64,000 nucleotides of DNA from JANQQJ01 sp046290575 (GTDB lineage: Bacteria > Pseudomonadota > Alphaproteobacteria > SMXS01), in assembly GCA_046290575.1 (NCBI GenBank), contig JBKAGX010000001.1:1054001-1118000 (forward strand), read 5' to 3'. A program made the translations under genes and the position numbers. Of this stretch, positions 7,883 to 16,665 are shown in pieces; the first letter of the stretch is position 1, and every line of letters starts with the position of its first letter. Below the pieces are notes generated by a model. The model was not told the origin of the DNA. It did no database searches and worked only from the letters and a program-made list of their open reading frames with translations.

Positions 7883-10054
7883 GTGGCTGAAATCCACACG
7901 GCTATATGCCGCTTTTGTCATTCGTTCTGTGGCGTAAAGGTTACAGTTGAGGATGGCAAGGCTGTCAAGGTAATCGGTGACAAGGATAACCCGATGTATT
8001 TCGGGTACACCTGCGTCAAAGGCCGCCAACTGCCTCAGCAGCATTACAATCCTGATCGGGTGCTTCAGCCACGGAAGCGCGTCAAGGGTGAGCATCAGAC
8101 AATTGTCTCCGAGCAGGCGCTCGATGAGATCGCAGCCACGTTGACGGATTTGATCGAAAAGCACGGTCCCCGCTCTGTCGCAGTCTATGCCGCGACCTAT
8201 TCATTTCCCTATCCGGCAGGCGGCGCGATGGCGGCGGCGTTTATGAAGGCGATTGGGTCGCCCATGCAGTTCTCGTCAGGATCCATTGATCAGCCCGGCA
8301 AGCCAGTGGCCATTGCCTTGCACTGCCGCTGGAATGCAGGGCCGCATGCGTTTTCTGATTCTGATACCTGGATGCTGGTTGGCGCCAATCCGGTGGTTTC
8401 AAAATGGGGCGGTATTCCGCAATACAACCCTGCCAAGCGGCTTTATGACGGCCTCAAGCGGGGCATGAAGCTGATCGTCATCGATCCGCGCCGGACCGAA
8501 TGTGCGGAAAAAGCGTATATCCATTTGCAATGCAAGCCGGGCGAGGATCCGACGATTCTGGCCGGGATCGCCAACATCATTATCGAAGAAAAACTCTACG
8601 ATCAGGCGTTTCTGGAGAGCGATGCTGATGGCTTTGAGGCGCTCAAAGAGGTCGTTTCGCATTTCACGCCTGAATACGTCGCAGAGCGTGCCGACGTCGA
8701 TAAAGACCTGCTGATTGAGGCAGCCCGCACCTTCGCCCAGGCCGAACGCGGGATGACAACGGCCGGCACCGGCCCGAACATGGCGCCGCGCGGTACGCTG
8801 ACGGAATATCTGGTGCTGGTGATCAACACCCTGTGCGGCCGCTGGCTGCGTGAGGGCGACAAAATGCCCAATCCGTTTGTGCTGTTGCCCGAACGCCATG
8901 GCAAGGCGCAGACCGAACCGAAACCGAAAGCCTGGGGATATGGCGAGCAATTGCGGGTGCGTGACCTGACTGACAATGCCGGCGGCCTGTCGGCGGCTGC
9001 ACTGGCCGATGAAATCCTGCTGGAAGGCGAGGGGCAGGTGAAAGCGCTGATCAGTGTCGGCGGCAACCCTATGGCGGCCTGGCCCGATCAATTGAAAACC
9101 TATGAGGCGATGCAGGCGCTCGACCTCAATGTCACGCTGGATATCAAAATGTCGGCGACGGCCAAGCTGGCGGATTATGTGATCCCGCCAAAACTGGGGC
9201 TGGAGGCGCCGGCAATCAGCCAGCCCAATGAGGGTATCTGGTTTTACGGTTTCTCGACCGGCTATCCGGAGCCCTATGCCATGTATCAGCCGGCAATCGT
9301 TGAACCGCCCGCGGGGTCAGACCTGCTGGAAGAGTGGGAGTTTTTTTACGGCCTGGCGCAACGCATGGGCCTACAGCTGAACTTCGCCGGACACGAGCTT
9401 GATATGGTCAACAAGCCGACCACTGATAAGTTGTTCGAGATGCTGTGTGCTGGCTCGCGCATCCCCTTGGACGAGGTCAAGAAATACCCGCATGGGCACA
9501 TCTTCGATGATCCATCGATCCTGGTGCTGCCCAAGGATGAAGAGTGCGAAGAAAAGCTGGATATCGGCAACGAATTCATGATGGCCGATTTGCGTGAGGT
9601 GCTGGAAGAACCGGTCACCAAGCATGCCGGCTATACGATGGACACGACCTATAGCCACCGGTTGGTCAGCCGCCGGATGAATGACGTTTACAACTCATCG
9701 GGCCGTGACATTCCGGTGCTGGTGAAGAACCACCAATACAATCCGGCTTTTATGAATCCAGGTGATATCGCTGCGTTGGGGCTGCACGCCGGCGATGTGG
9801 TCGAGATTTCTTCTGACCACGCCTCAATTCTGGGCGTCGTCGAAGAGGCCAGTGACGTTCGCCCGGGCGTGATCTCCATGGCGCATGCTTTTGGCGATGC
9901 GCCTGAACACGACAAGCAGGTCTTTTACATCGGGTCGAATACCGGCCGGTTGACCAACGTGGAGAAAGACTATGATCACCGCACCGGCATGCCCCGCATG
10001 AGTGCGATCCCGGTCAATATCAAACGCGTCGATCAAAGCGTCGCGGCACAATAA
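7883..10054 (+). CDS. Molybdopterin-dependent oxidoreductase (DMSO reductase superfamily)
   Basis: This is a 723-residue enzyme with an N-terminal 4Fe-4S site made by Cys 9, 12, 16 and 44 (CX2CX3CX27C, followed by VKG), then molybdopterin-binding domains. The motifs TWMLVGANPV, IVIDPRRTECAEKA and SVGGNPMAAWPDQ are characteristic. The C-terminal dinucleotide-binding domain includes HNQ-like VKNHQYNPAFMNPGDI. There is no Tat signal, so it is probably cytoplasmic. An ATG at 7844 is in frame, but the GTG at 7883, preceded by GGGGAGA, gives the usual distance to the first Cys. Three SDR genes follow closely. No membrane anchor or electron-transfer subunit is present, so the acceptor is unknown, as is the substrate. 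Confidence 0.88.
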   Translation: MAEIHTAICRFCHSFCGVKVTVEDGKAVKVIGDKDNPMYFGYTCVKGRQLPQQHYNPDRVLQPRKRVKGEHQTIVSEQALDEIAATLTDLIEKHGPRSVAVYAATYSFPYPAGGAMAAAFMKAIGSPMQFSSGSIDQPGKPVAIALHCRWNAGPHAFSDSDTWMLVGANPVVSKWGGIPQYNPAKRLYDGLKRGMKLIVIDPRRTECAEKAYIHLQCKPGEDPTILAGIANIIIEEKLYDQAFLESDADGFEALKEVVSHFTPEYVAERADVDKDLLIEAARTFAQAERGMTTAGTGPNMAPRGTLTEYLVLVINTLCGRWLREGDKMPNPFVLLPERHGKAQTEPKPKAWGYGEQLRVRDLTDNAGGLSAAALADEILLEGEGQVKALISVGGNPMAAWPDQLKTYEAMQALDLNVTLDIKMSATAKLADYVIPPKLGLEAPAISQPNEGIWFYGFSTGYPEPYAMYQPAIVEPPAGSDLLEEWEFFYGLAQRMGLQLNFAGHELDMVNKPTTDKLFEMLCAGSRIPLDEVKKYPHGHIFDDPSILVLPKDEECEEKLDIGNEFMMADLREVLEEPVTKHAGYTMDTTYSHRLVSRRMNDVYNSSGRDIPVLVKNHQYNPAFMNPGDIAALGLHAGDVVEISSDHASILGVVEEASDVRPGVISMAHAFGDAPEHDKQVFYIGSNTGRLTNVEKDYDHRTGMPRMSAIPVNIKRVDQSVAAQ

Positions 10055-10075
10055 TCATCTAACAGGAGTATACGC

Positions 10076-10843
10076 ATGGGAATGTATGAGAGGTTCCGCC
10101 TCGACGGCAAAGTCGCGGTTGTCACTGGTGGCAGTATGGGCATTGGTGAGGGGATTGCGCTTGCGTTGGCGGAGTGTGGCGCCGACGTCGTGGTCTGTGC
10201 ACGCCGCGAAGGCCCGGTTCAAGAGGTTGCTGAAAAGATTAAGGCGCTGGGCCGCCGCAGTTTTGGCGCGTCGGTTGATGTGCTGGACTTCACCCAACTG
10301 CCCAAGCTGCTCGACCGCGTCGTCGATGAGTTCGGCAGCCTCGACATCATGGTCAACAATGCCGGCGGCAATCTTGACCGACAGATGCACCCGCTTCCCG
10401 ATATTACCGAGGCGAAGTGGGACGAGCAGATGAACCTGAACAGCAAGACAAAGTTCTGGGGCAGTCAGCAGGCCGCCAAGCGGATGACGAATGGCGGACG
10501 GATCATCAATATCTCGTCCATCGCCGCGCACCAGCCGTCGCCGGGTTTTGGTACTTATTCAACGGCCAATCTGGGTGTCATCGCCATGTCGCGCACGATG
10601 GCGGTGGAGCTAGGCCCCAAAGGCATCACCGTCAACGTGATCTGCCCGGGCGTCTTCGTCACCGAAAGCCTGACGGAGACCATGAAGGTCAGCAAGGAGC
10701 AGGCTGAGGAGATGTTTGCGTCAAACATTCCGGTCGGGCGGACCGGCCGCATTGAAGACTGTGGCGCAGCAGCCGTGTTCTTCGCGTCGCCCGCCGCCGA
10801 ATTCACCACGGGTCAATACATCAATGTCGCAGGGGGGCAGTGA
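10076..10843 (+). CDS. SDR-family oxidoreductase lacking the catalytic lysine
   Basis: This 255-residue classical short-chain dehydrogenase/reductase has the cofactor motif TGGSMGIGEGIA and the NNAG motif at residues 94-97, with a Ser in INISSIAAH. The expected YxxxK reads Y161-S-T-A-N165 (codons tat tca acg gcc aat), so the active-site Lys is Asn. The remaining fold is intact, which makes sequencing noise less likely but not impossible. The ATG at 10076 has a clear AACAGGAG site. It lies 21 bases after the molybdopterin oxidoreductase and overlaps the next SDR by one base (TGATG), so the genes form an operon. Confidence 0.88.
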   Translation: MGMYERFRLDGKVAVVTGGSMGIGEGIALALAECGADVVVCARREGPVQEVAEKIKALGRRSFGASVDVLDFTQLPKLLDRVVDEFGSLDIMVNNAGGNLDRQMHPLPDITEAKWDEQMNLNSKTKFWGSQQAAKRMTNGGRIINISSIAAHQPSPGFGTYSTANLGVIAMSRTMAVELGPKGITVNVICPGVFVTESLTETMKVSKEQAEEMFASNIPVGRTGRIEDCGAAAVFFASPAAEFTTGQYINVAGGQ

Positions 10844-11733
10844 TGACGGTTTCACTCAAAGGAAAGAATGCCATTATTACCGGCGCCGCTGTTGGCATCG
10901 GACCCGCTTATGCTGAAGCGCTGGCGGCGGAAGGCTGCAACGTCGCGGTCTGTGATATCCGCGAAGAGATCATGGACCTGCCGGCCAAACTTGAGGCGCA
11001 GGGCGTCAAGGCTGTTGGTTGGGTGGCGGATGTCTCAGTGCCGGAAGATGTCCGCAAGGTCGTCGATGGCACGATTGAGGCATTCGGCGGCATCGACATT
11101 CTGATCAATAATGCAGGCAAGTGCTGGGTCAGCCTGGCGGATGATGATCTCGACAAGACGCTCGACGATTACGAAGGCATGGTCGGCACCAATTTGAAGG
11201 GTGAATATTTGATGGGCCGTGCCGTGATCGAGCAATTGCTGAAGCAGGGCCGGGGCGGCGAGATCATCAACGTCTCGACCGATCATCACTTCACCTGCGG
11301 CTCACCGTTTGAGCTGTGCACCGACTACGACTGTCCGCATCCCAAACCGCGCCCATCCGGCGGCGGCGAGGTGATGGATATTTATGATGCGTCCAAATCC
11401 GGCCTGCACGGCATTCTTTACGCTTGGGCCAAGGCGCTGCGGCCGCATGGCATCCGCGTCAACGGCATGTGCATGGGTGCAACGGATTCCTGGATGATCC
11501 GCGATTTCTTCGGTTTCCCGCAAACGCGCGACGAAGAAGACGAAGAACAGAAAGCCGAAGTCGATACCTGGATGGCCAAGGAAGATACCGCCCAGGTGGT
11601 GATGGATTTGCTGAAGGAAGGCCCGGAGGGCCGCACCGCGCAGAACATCAATCTGTGTGTCGGGCGTCCCACAGTGCTCGAGCCGCCGCTGCCCAACATC
11701 TACATCACCGAGGAGAGCCTCAATGTCGCTTAA
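10843..11733 (+). CDS. SDR-family oxidoreductase with an inserted loop before the active-site Tyr
   Basis: This 296-residue SDR has TGAAVGIGPAYA for NAD(P) binding, the NNAG motif and a normal catalytic YDASK. Between the catalytic Ser region (INVSTDHHF) and the Tyr there is an extra segment rich in Cys, Pro and Gly of about 25 residues; most classical SDRs have only 12-14 residues here. The segment may shape a substrate pocket or lid. The ATG at 10843 overlaps the previous stop codon by one base; a GTG three bases earlier is also possible. The shared RVNGMCMGATD motif shows it is a close paralogue of the next gene. Confidence 0.88.
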   Translation: MTVSLKGKNAIITGAAVGIGPAYAEALAAEGCNVAVCDIREEIMDLPAKLEAQGVKAVGWVADVSVPEDVRKVVDGTIEAFGGIDILINNAGKCWVSLADDDLDKTLDDYEGMVGTNLKGEYLMGRAVIEQLLKQGRGGEIINVSTDHHFTCGSPFELCTDYDCPHPKPRPSGGGEVMDIYDASKSGLHGILYAWAKALRPHGIRVNGMCMGATDSWMIRDFFGFPQTRDEEDEEQKAEVDTWMAKEDTAQVVMDLLKEGPEGRTAQNINLCVGRPTVLEPPLPNIYITEESLNVA

Positions 11734-12520
11734 CGGTAAAGTTGCGATTGTCAGTGGCGCCGCACAAGGGTTGGGCGAGGCGTTTGCCCGTGCCCTCAGT
11801 CAGCAGGGGGCCACGGTCGTGGCCTTCGACGTTCAGGATAAAATCACTGATGTCGCCGCCAGGATCGAAGGTGAGACCGGTAACAAAGTGCTCGGTCTGG
11901 TCGCCGACGTGTCCCAGCGCAAGGACGTCGAACGAGTGGTTGCTGAAACAGTCGATACGTTCGGCAAACTCAACATTCTCGTCAACAATGCAGGCACCTG
12001 GAAGGAAACACCGGTCGATTCATCCTGGGAGCAGGCGCTGGAAGACTGGGACTTCATCATGGATACCAACTTCAAGGGCCTCCTGATGCTGTCACGGGCC
12101 TGTACGCCGCACCTGCAGGCGACAGGCGACGGCGATATCGTCAATATCAGCACCTATTATGTGCTGCCCGCGAAGTCCGACGGCACCAATCAGCCCAATA
12201 CCGATCTCTACAATGCCTCGAAATGGGCGCTGAACGGGCTCACCGATGCCTGGTCGAAATATCTTGCGAAGGACAATATCCGTGTCAACGGCATGTGCAT
12301 GGGCGCGACCGATACGCCGATGCTGCGTGGGCTTTGGGATGACGGTGAAATACCGCCAGAGCTGAAAGATGTCGTGATGCAGCCGGAACAGATCGCCCGG
12401 CAGATGCTCGACCTGATGGCCGATGGCCGCTCAGGCGAGAACATCGGTGCCTGGGTCGGCGAACCGGTGGTGATCCCGCCGCGCGCGCCGGACAATTTGC
12501 GGATTGCGGGCGTTCGTTAA
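11723..12520 (+). CDS. SDR-family oxidoreductase, third in the operon
   Basis: This 265-residue SDR has SGAAQGLGEAFA at the cofactor site, VNNAGTW, an INIST Ser segment and YNASK for catalysis. Like its upstream neighbour it has a longer loop before the Tyr (ending with NQPNTDLY) and the motif RVNGMCMGATDTPM. The ATG at 11723 lies 11 bases inside the upstream gene. The frame is open further up, but only within that gene. The last three SDRs and the molybdopterin enzyme are probably one pathway, for example stepwise oxidation or reduction of a ring or alcohol substrate. The substrate is not determinable here. Confidence 0.88.
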   Translation: MSLNGKVAIVSGAAQGLGEAFARALSQQGATVVAFDVQDKITDVAARIEGETGNKVLGLVADVSQRKDVERVVAETVDTFGKLNILVNNAGTWKETPVDSSWEQALEDWDFIMDTNFKGLLMLSRACTPHLQATGDGDIVNISTYYVLPAKSDGTNQPNTDLYNASKWALNGLTDAWSKYLAKDNIRVNGMCMGATDTPMLRGLWDDGEIPPELKDVVMQPEQIARQMLDLMADGRSGENIGAWVGEPVVIPPRAPDNLRIAGVR

Positions 12521-12540
12521 TAAATCCGATTAACCTAATC

Positions 12541-12618
12541 CCGTTCGCCCTGAGCTTGTCGAAGGGTTGCTCGAACAGGATTGGACCGTTCGTACTTCGA
12601 CGAGCTCAGCACGAAAGG
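12541..12618. repeat. Palindromic intergenic repeat (REP-like)
   Basis: Two 24-base arms, 12541-12564 and 12595-12618, are inverted copies with a few mismatches. The core is CTGAGCTTGTCGAAG facing CTTCGACGAGCTCAG. Elements with this core are widespread between genes in many proteobacteria. It lies between two convergent genes and could fold into a hairpin that also ends transcription in both directions. Confidence 0.75.
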
Positions 12619-12625
12619 TCAGGGG

Positions 12626-13810
12626 TTAGCGCAAACCCCGAAACGTCGCGCGAATGTCCTCGACCACCAGGTCGGGGACCTCGACGGGGGCGAAGTGGCC
12701 GCCATGGTCGTGCTCGTTGATGAATCGCAGATTGGTGGCGGCTTCCAGCGCCTCGACAGGCATACGCCGACCGCCGCCGATATCGCCGCCGAAGAACGAG
12801 ATTCCGTGCGGTGCCTGAATGACGGGGATGCCATTATGCGACGGCGTCCAGGGGTCGTTGGCGGCCTCGGCGTAGTAGCGGATTGAAGAGCCCAGGCTTT
12901 CCGTCAGCCAATAGAGCATGGTGGTGGTCAGCAGATGGTCTTTGGTGAACGCCGTCTCGACGTCGCCGCCCGTATCGCCCCATAGCCGCCGGCGCTCCAG
13001 CAGCCAGGATAACAGCCCCACCGGTGAATCATTGAGTCCGAATGCCAGGGTTTGCGGGTCGAGGATGTGTACCGCCAGATGGCTGGAAATCTTGCGCAGA
13101 AATTTCAGCTGGTTTGCCTGATCTTCGGCGGTCATCGAGTGGAATTCCGGGTCGGCGAAATCCCACGCCTTTTCGTGGCTCAGCAAGGTCAGCGGGATGT
13201 AGCCACAGGTGTGGATGCCGACCATGTCCTCGGCATATTTGTGACCCAGCTGGCCGGTGACCAGCGCCCCCCAGTCGATGCCGGAGGCCGCGAACCGGTC
13301 GAAGCCCAGCACCTCTACCATCAATTTGCGCCACAAATCAGCCGTCACGCTGAAATTAACGCCGGGCTTGGTCAGCGGTGTCGAAAAGCCATAGCCGGGC
13401 AGGGACGGCACAATCACGTCGAACGCATCCAGCGGGTCGCCTCCATAGGCTGCCGGGTTGGTCAGCGGGCCGATAACATCCTTATAGTCCCAGAACACCA
13501 GCGGCCAGCCATGGCTCAAAATGATCGGCACCGGATTAGGGCCCTGGCCTGGTTCGTGGATAAAGTGGACGGGCACCTCGTCGATGGTGAGACGGTAGTG
13601 GTGAAACCGGTTGATCTCGGCTTCTTGGGCGCGCCAGTCATAACCGTCCTGCCAATAGGCAACCAGCTCGCGCAGATAGGCGCCATTGGTGCCGTATCTC
13701 CAGTCGTCATTGGCGAAATCATCGGCCCAGCGGGTAGCCGCCAGCCGCTGATGCAAGTCGTCCAGCGCGGCATCGGGAATGTCGATGGTAAACGGTTCAG
13801 GCGTTGTCAT
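12626..13810 (-). CDS. Epoxide hydrolase family protein (alpha/beta hydrolase with EHN domain)
   Basis: This is a 394-residue protein from the ATG at 13810 (MTTPEPFTIDIPDAALDDL). The first 110 residues form the N-terminal epoxide hydrolase domain, followed by an alpha/beta hydrolase core. The oxyanion motif HGWPLVFWDYKDV is present. The nucleophile elbow is GIDWGALVTG, with the Asp as predicted nucleophile. The C-terminal HDHGGHFAPVE carries the catalytic His. The upstream extension of the frame to 14005 lies inside mltF and is not used. Enzymes of this type open epoxides to diols. It is soluble, with no signal peptide. Confidence 0.88.
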   Translation of the reverse strand: MTTPEPFTIDIPDAALDDLHQRLAATRWADDFANDDWRYGTNGAYLRELVAYWQDGYDWRAQEAEINRFHHYRLTIDEVPVHFIHEPGQGPNPVPIILSHGWPLVFWDYKDVIGPLTNPAAYGGDPLDAFDVIVPSLPGYGFSTPLTKPGVNFSVTADLWRKLMVEVLGFDRFAASGIDWGALVTGQLGHKYAEDMVGIHTCGYIPLTLLSHEKAWDFADPEFHSMTAEDQANQLKFLRKISSHLAVHILDPQTLAFGLNDSPVGLLSWLLERRRLWGDTGGDVETAFTKDHLLTTTMLYWLTESLGSSIRYYAEAANDPWTPSHNGIPVIQAPHGISFFGGDIGGGRRMPVEALEAATNLRFINEHDHGGHFAPVEVPDLVVEDIRATFRGLR

Positions 13811-13848
13811 GCTCACGTCGTTCCTTTGTCGTCTGGTCTCGTAACGCT

Positions 13849-15201
13849 CTAAATTCGTTCCTTGTTCAGGCGGATAATATCCCAATAGTTGCGAACCCGC
13901 CGGACGTAGCGCACGGCCTCGTGCCCGCGGGCATAGCCGTGGCGCAGATCCTTGTAGACATCGCGGTGGCCCAGCAGTGGCAGGACTTCGCGGAGGTCGC
14001 GCCACCGGTTCTTGTCGAGACCGCGCTGCGCGGCCAGCTTGCGCGCATCATACAGATGCCCCATCCCCAGATTATAGGCTGCCAGCGCAAACCAGTAGCG
14101 GTCCTCCAACGCGATATCTTCCGGCAGCCGGTCATAGAGCTCCCGCAGATATTTGGCGCCGCCGAAAATGCTTTCGGTCGGGTCCAGCCGGTCCTTGACG
14201 CCCAGGTGCTTGGCGGTGGCGCGGGTCAGCATCATCATGCCGCGCACGCCGGTCGGGCTCTTGGCTTTCGGGTCCCAATGGCTTTCCTGATAGGCGACCG
14301 CAGCCAGCAGGGTGGGTGGCAGCACGTGCTGTTCACCCGCCTCCATGAACTCGTCCCAATAGTCGTCGAGCCGGCTCGACAGGCGTCTCTTGAGGGCCCT
14401 TGTGTCAACGAAATCAAAGACCGGAATATAGGCGTAGTAGCGCTCGTCCAGCCGGTCCAGCAGGCCATCTTTTTTGGCCTTGGGAATCCACTCTTGCAGA
14501 TAGTTGGCCAGCGGTTCCTGTTCCTTTGGCATCAACCAGACCAGTTGCAATTCGTCCGGCAGGGCAAAGGCGACGTCCAGTTCGGGGTAGTACCGTCGAT
14601 TAACCGCAACAATGTTTGAATCCGCGACGGTGCAATCGGCGTCACCCGCCAGCAGCCCTTCCAGCGCGGCTTCTGTCCCGCCATCGTCAAGGGTCTCCCA
14701 GCTCAGTTCTGGTTCCGTCTCCTTCAGCCGGTTCAGCGTGTCGATATAGCTCGAGCCTTCTGGCACGATCAGGGAAACCTCCTTCAATTCGTCGACAGAA
14801 TCCGGGACGGGGCCCTGCCGCCGGCAGACGATTTCTTCATCGACCGCGTGATAGCCGGGAGAGGTCAGGAACGCCTTCCGCCGTGCGGCCGTGTCAGTCA
14901 AATTAGCGGCAGCCAGATCCCCTTCACCATTTTCCAGCGCTTCGAGCAATTCCCGCAGGCTGTCGATCACCTTGTATTCGATTTGGAGGCCAAGGCTTTC
15001 GCCCAGCGCCTGCGTCAGATCGTATTCGTAGCCGGCGGGTTTTTCGTCCCGGTCGATGTAATAGGTCATCGGGCTGTTGCGGGTTAGGACAACAAGTTTC
15101 TCGCGCTCGGCCAGCGGGCTGTCCAGCGGCAGCTCAGGTCCGCAGGCCACCAGGATGATTGTTGATAGGATAAAAACCAGATTTTTGAGGCGTGGTTTCA
15201 T
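13849..15201 (-). CDS. mltF: MltF-like membrane-bound lytic murein transglycosylase
   Basis: This is a 450-residue lipoprotein from the ATG at 15201: MKPRLKNLVFILSTIILVAC, with the lipid Cys at residue 20. Residues of about 35-260 form a periplasmic solute-binding-like domain (LVVLTRNSPMTYYIDR, DLTDTAARRKAFLTSPGY-like region). The C-terminal half is a lytic transglycosylase domain with the catalytic Glu in AAVAYQESHWDP and the family motif PTGVRGMMMLT. This two-domain order is diagnostic of MltF. It cleaves peptidoglycan strands from the outer membrane face of the periplasm. It shares its strand with rtcB upstream and the epoxide hydrolase downstream. Confidence 0.9.
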   Translation of the reverse strand: MKPRLKNLVFILSTIILVACGPELPLDSPLAEREKLVVLTRNSPMTYYIDRDEKPAGYEYDLTQALGESLGLQIEYKVIDSLRELLEALENGEGDLAAANLTDTAARRKAFLTSPGYHAVDEEIVCRRQGPVPDSVDELKEVSLIVPEGSSYIDTLNRLKETEPELSWETLDDGGTEAALEGLLAGDADCTVADSNIVAVNRRYYPELDVAFALPDELQLVWLMPKEQEPLANYLQEWIPKAKKDGLLDRLDERYYAYIPVFDFVDTRALKRRLSSRLDDYWDEFMEAGEQHVLPPTLLAAVAYQESHWDPKAKSPTGVRGMMMLTRATAKHLGVKDRLDPTESIFGGAKYLRELYDRLPEDIALEDRYWFALAAYNLGMGHLYDARKLAAQRGLDKNRWRDLREVLPLLGHRDVYKDLRHGYARGHEAVRYVRRVRNYWDIIRLNKERI

Positions 15202-15334
15202 CCGCGCCGTTGTTTTTTGCTTCGTTCCCAATCGAGGCCCCCTGATTTATCGACGTTCTTGTCGTTCAGATTCAGGTCCGCATTCTGGAGGCTGTCGTGG
15301 TCGCCGGTCGCGTCGGGGCCCCATGCGTGGCGGG

Positions 15335-16558
15335 TCAGCCTTTCACGCAGAGCACCTGTTTCAGGGTGTGCTCCACATCGACAAGTTCGGCCTGGGCGGC
15401 CATGACCGCGTCGATGTCCTTATAGGCCATCGGCGTTTCATCGATGACGTCCTTGTCCTTGCGGCACTCGACGCCTTCGGTCGCGGCCCGGTGGTCGGCC
15501 AAGGTAAAGGTCCGCTTGGCCTCGCCCCGGGACATGACCCGCCCGGCCCCGTGGGAGCAGGAGTGGAAGGACTGGTCGTTGCCCTTGCCCCGCACGATGA
15601 ATGACCGCGCGCCCATCGAGCCCGGAATGATGCCCAGGTCACCCTTGCGGGCCCGCACGGCCCCCTTCCGGGTCAGCCACACATTGGCGCCGAAGTGGTT
15701 CTCCCGCGCCACATAGTTGTGGTGGCAGTTCACCGCTTCTTTCGAGAGCTTGAACCGGGGCAGATGCTTGCGCATCGCGTCCAGCACGCGGCTCATCATC
15801 ACCTCCCGGTTGGCCATGGCGAACTCCTGTGCCCAGCCGACGGCTTCGATATAGTCATCGAAGATTTCCGTATGCTCGACCAGGTAGGACAGGTCCTTGT
15901 CCGGCAGATACTGTCCGACATGGTACCGCTCCATCTCGCGCTTGGCCTGCTCGATGAAGTAGGTGCCGATCTTGTTGCCAATGCCGCGGCTGCCCGAATG
16001 CAGCATGACCCAGACCATACCCTCCTCATCGAGACACAGCTCGATGAAGTGGTTGCCGGTGCCCAGCGTGCCCAGATGGTGAACCGTGTTCGCCTTGCGC
16101 AACGCCTTGTGCTTGTCGGCCAAAGCGTCATAGCGGGCGGCAAATTCGGTCTGCCAGCGATTGGCGGCCCGTGCCGGAACCGTCGACCAGGAACCCCGGT
16201 CATTGGGCCCGCCATTTGCCGTCCTGCCATGCGGCACGGCGCGCTCAATCGCTGTCCGCAGCTGGCCCAGATTGTCCGGCAGGTGGATCGCGCTCAGGCT
16301 GGTCCGTACCGCCATCATGCCGCAGCCGATGTCGACGCCAACGGCGGCCGGCACGATCGCGCCCTTGCAGGGGATCACGCTGCCGACGGTGGCGCCCTTG
16401 CCCCAGTGAACGTCAGGCATTACCGCGACATGGCTGTGCACAAAGGGCAGCTGAGCAACGTTCTGAAGTTGCTTCAGGGCACCCTCGTCAACCGGCACAC
16501 CCTGAGTCCACGCCTTGATTGGCGCGCCATAGGTTTCCAATTTTTCAAATGTTTTCAT
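15335..16558 (-). CDS. rtcB: RtcB-family RNA ligase
   Basis: This 407-residue protein has the RtcB signatures in order: MPDVHWGKGATVGSVIP, AAVGVDIGCGMMAVRT, LGTLGTGNHFIELCLDE, MLHSGSRGIGNKIGTYF, HHNYVARENHFG and the guanylated-His region SCSHGAGRVMSRGEAK. RtcB ligases join 2',3'-cyclic phosphate or 3'-phosphate RNA ends to 5'-OH ends using GTP and manganese. The frame is open to 16786, but the ATG at 16558 (MKTFEKLETYG) begins the conserved protein. No archease or RtcR regulator gene is next to it. A terminator lies just upstream, so it is likely transcribed alone. Confidence 0.95.
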   Translation of the reverse strand: MKTFEKLETYGAPIKAWTQGVPVDEGALKQLQNVAQLPFVHSHVAVMPDVHWGKGATVGSVIPCKGAIVPAAVGVDIGCGMMAVRTSLSAIHLPDNLGQLRTAIERAVPHGRTANGGPNDRGSWSTVPARAANRWQTEFAARYDALADKHKALRKANTVHHLGTLGTGNHFIELCLDEEGMVWVMLHSGSRGIGNKIGTYFIEQAKREMERYHVGQYLPDKDLSYLVEHTEIFDDYIEAVGWAQEFAMANREVMMSRVLDAMRKHLPRFKLSKEAVNCHHNYVARENHFGANVWLTRKGAVRARKGDLGIIPGSMGARSFIVRGKGNDQSFHSCSHGAGRVMSRGEAKRTFTLADHRAATEGVECRKDKDVIDETPMAYKDIDAVMAAQAELVDVEHTLKQVLCVKG

Positions 16559-16599
16559 CGGTCGTCTCTTTTCCATTCTTTGCCGAAATACGGCCCTGG

Positions 16600-16638
16600 A
16601 AAAGAAAAACCCTCCCGGGGCCAGTGCCGAGGGAGGGT
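16600..16638 (-). terminator. Rho-independent terminator upstream of rtcB
   Basis: Arms 16609-16616 (ACCCTCCC) and 16631-16638 (GGGAGGGT) pair perfectly. On the minus strand the stem is followed by TTTTTCTTTT. It ends transcription coming from the small ORF at 16666-16770 or from its leader, 40 bases before the rtcB start codon. It could also work as an attenuator for rtcB. Confidence 0.75.
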
Positions 16639-16665
16639 CGGAAGAACCAGTTTTAGCGAGAAAAG

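Noticed and set aside
7696..7890. Small plus-strand frame of 64 residues before the molybdopterin oxidoreductase
   Set aside because: No ribosome site and no coding pattern; it lies in the divergent control region and overlaps the real start at 7883.
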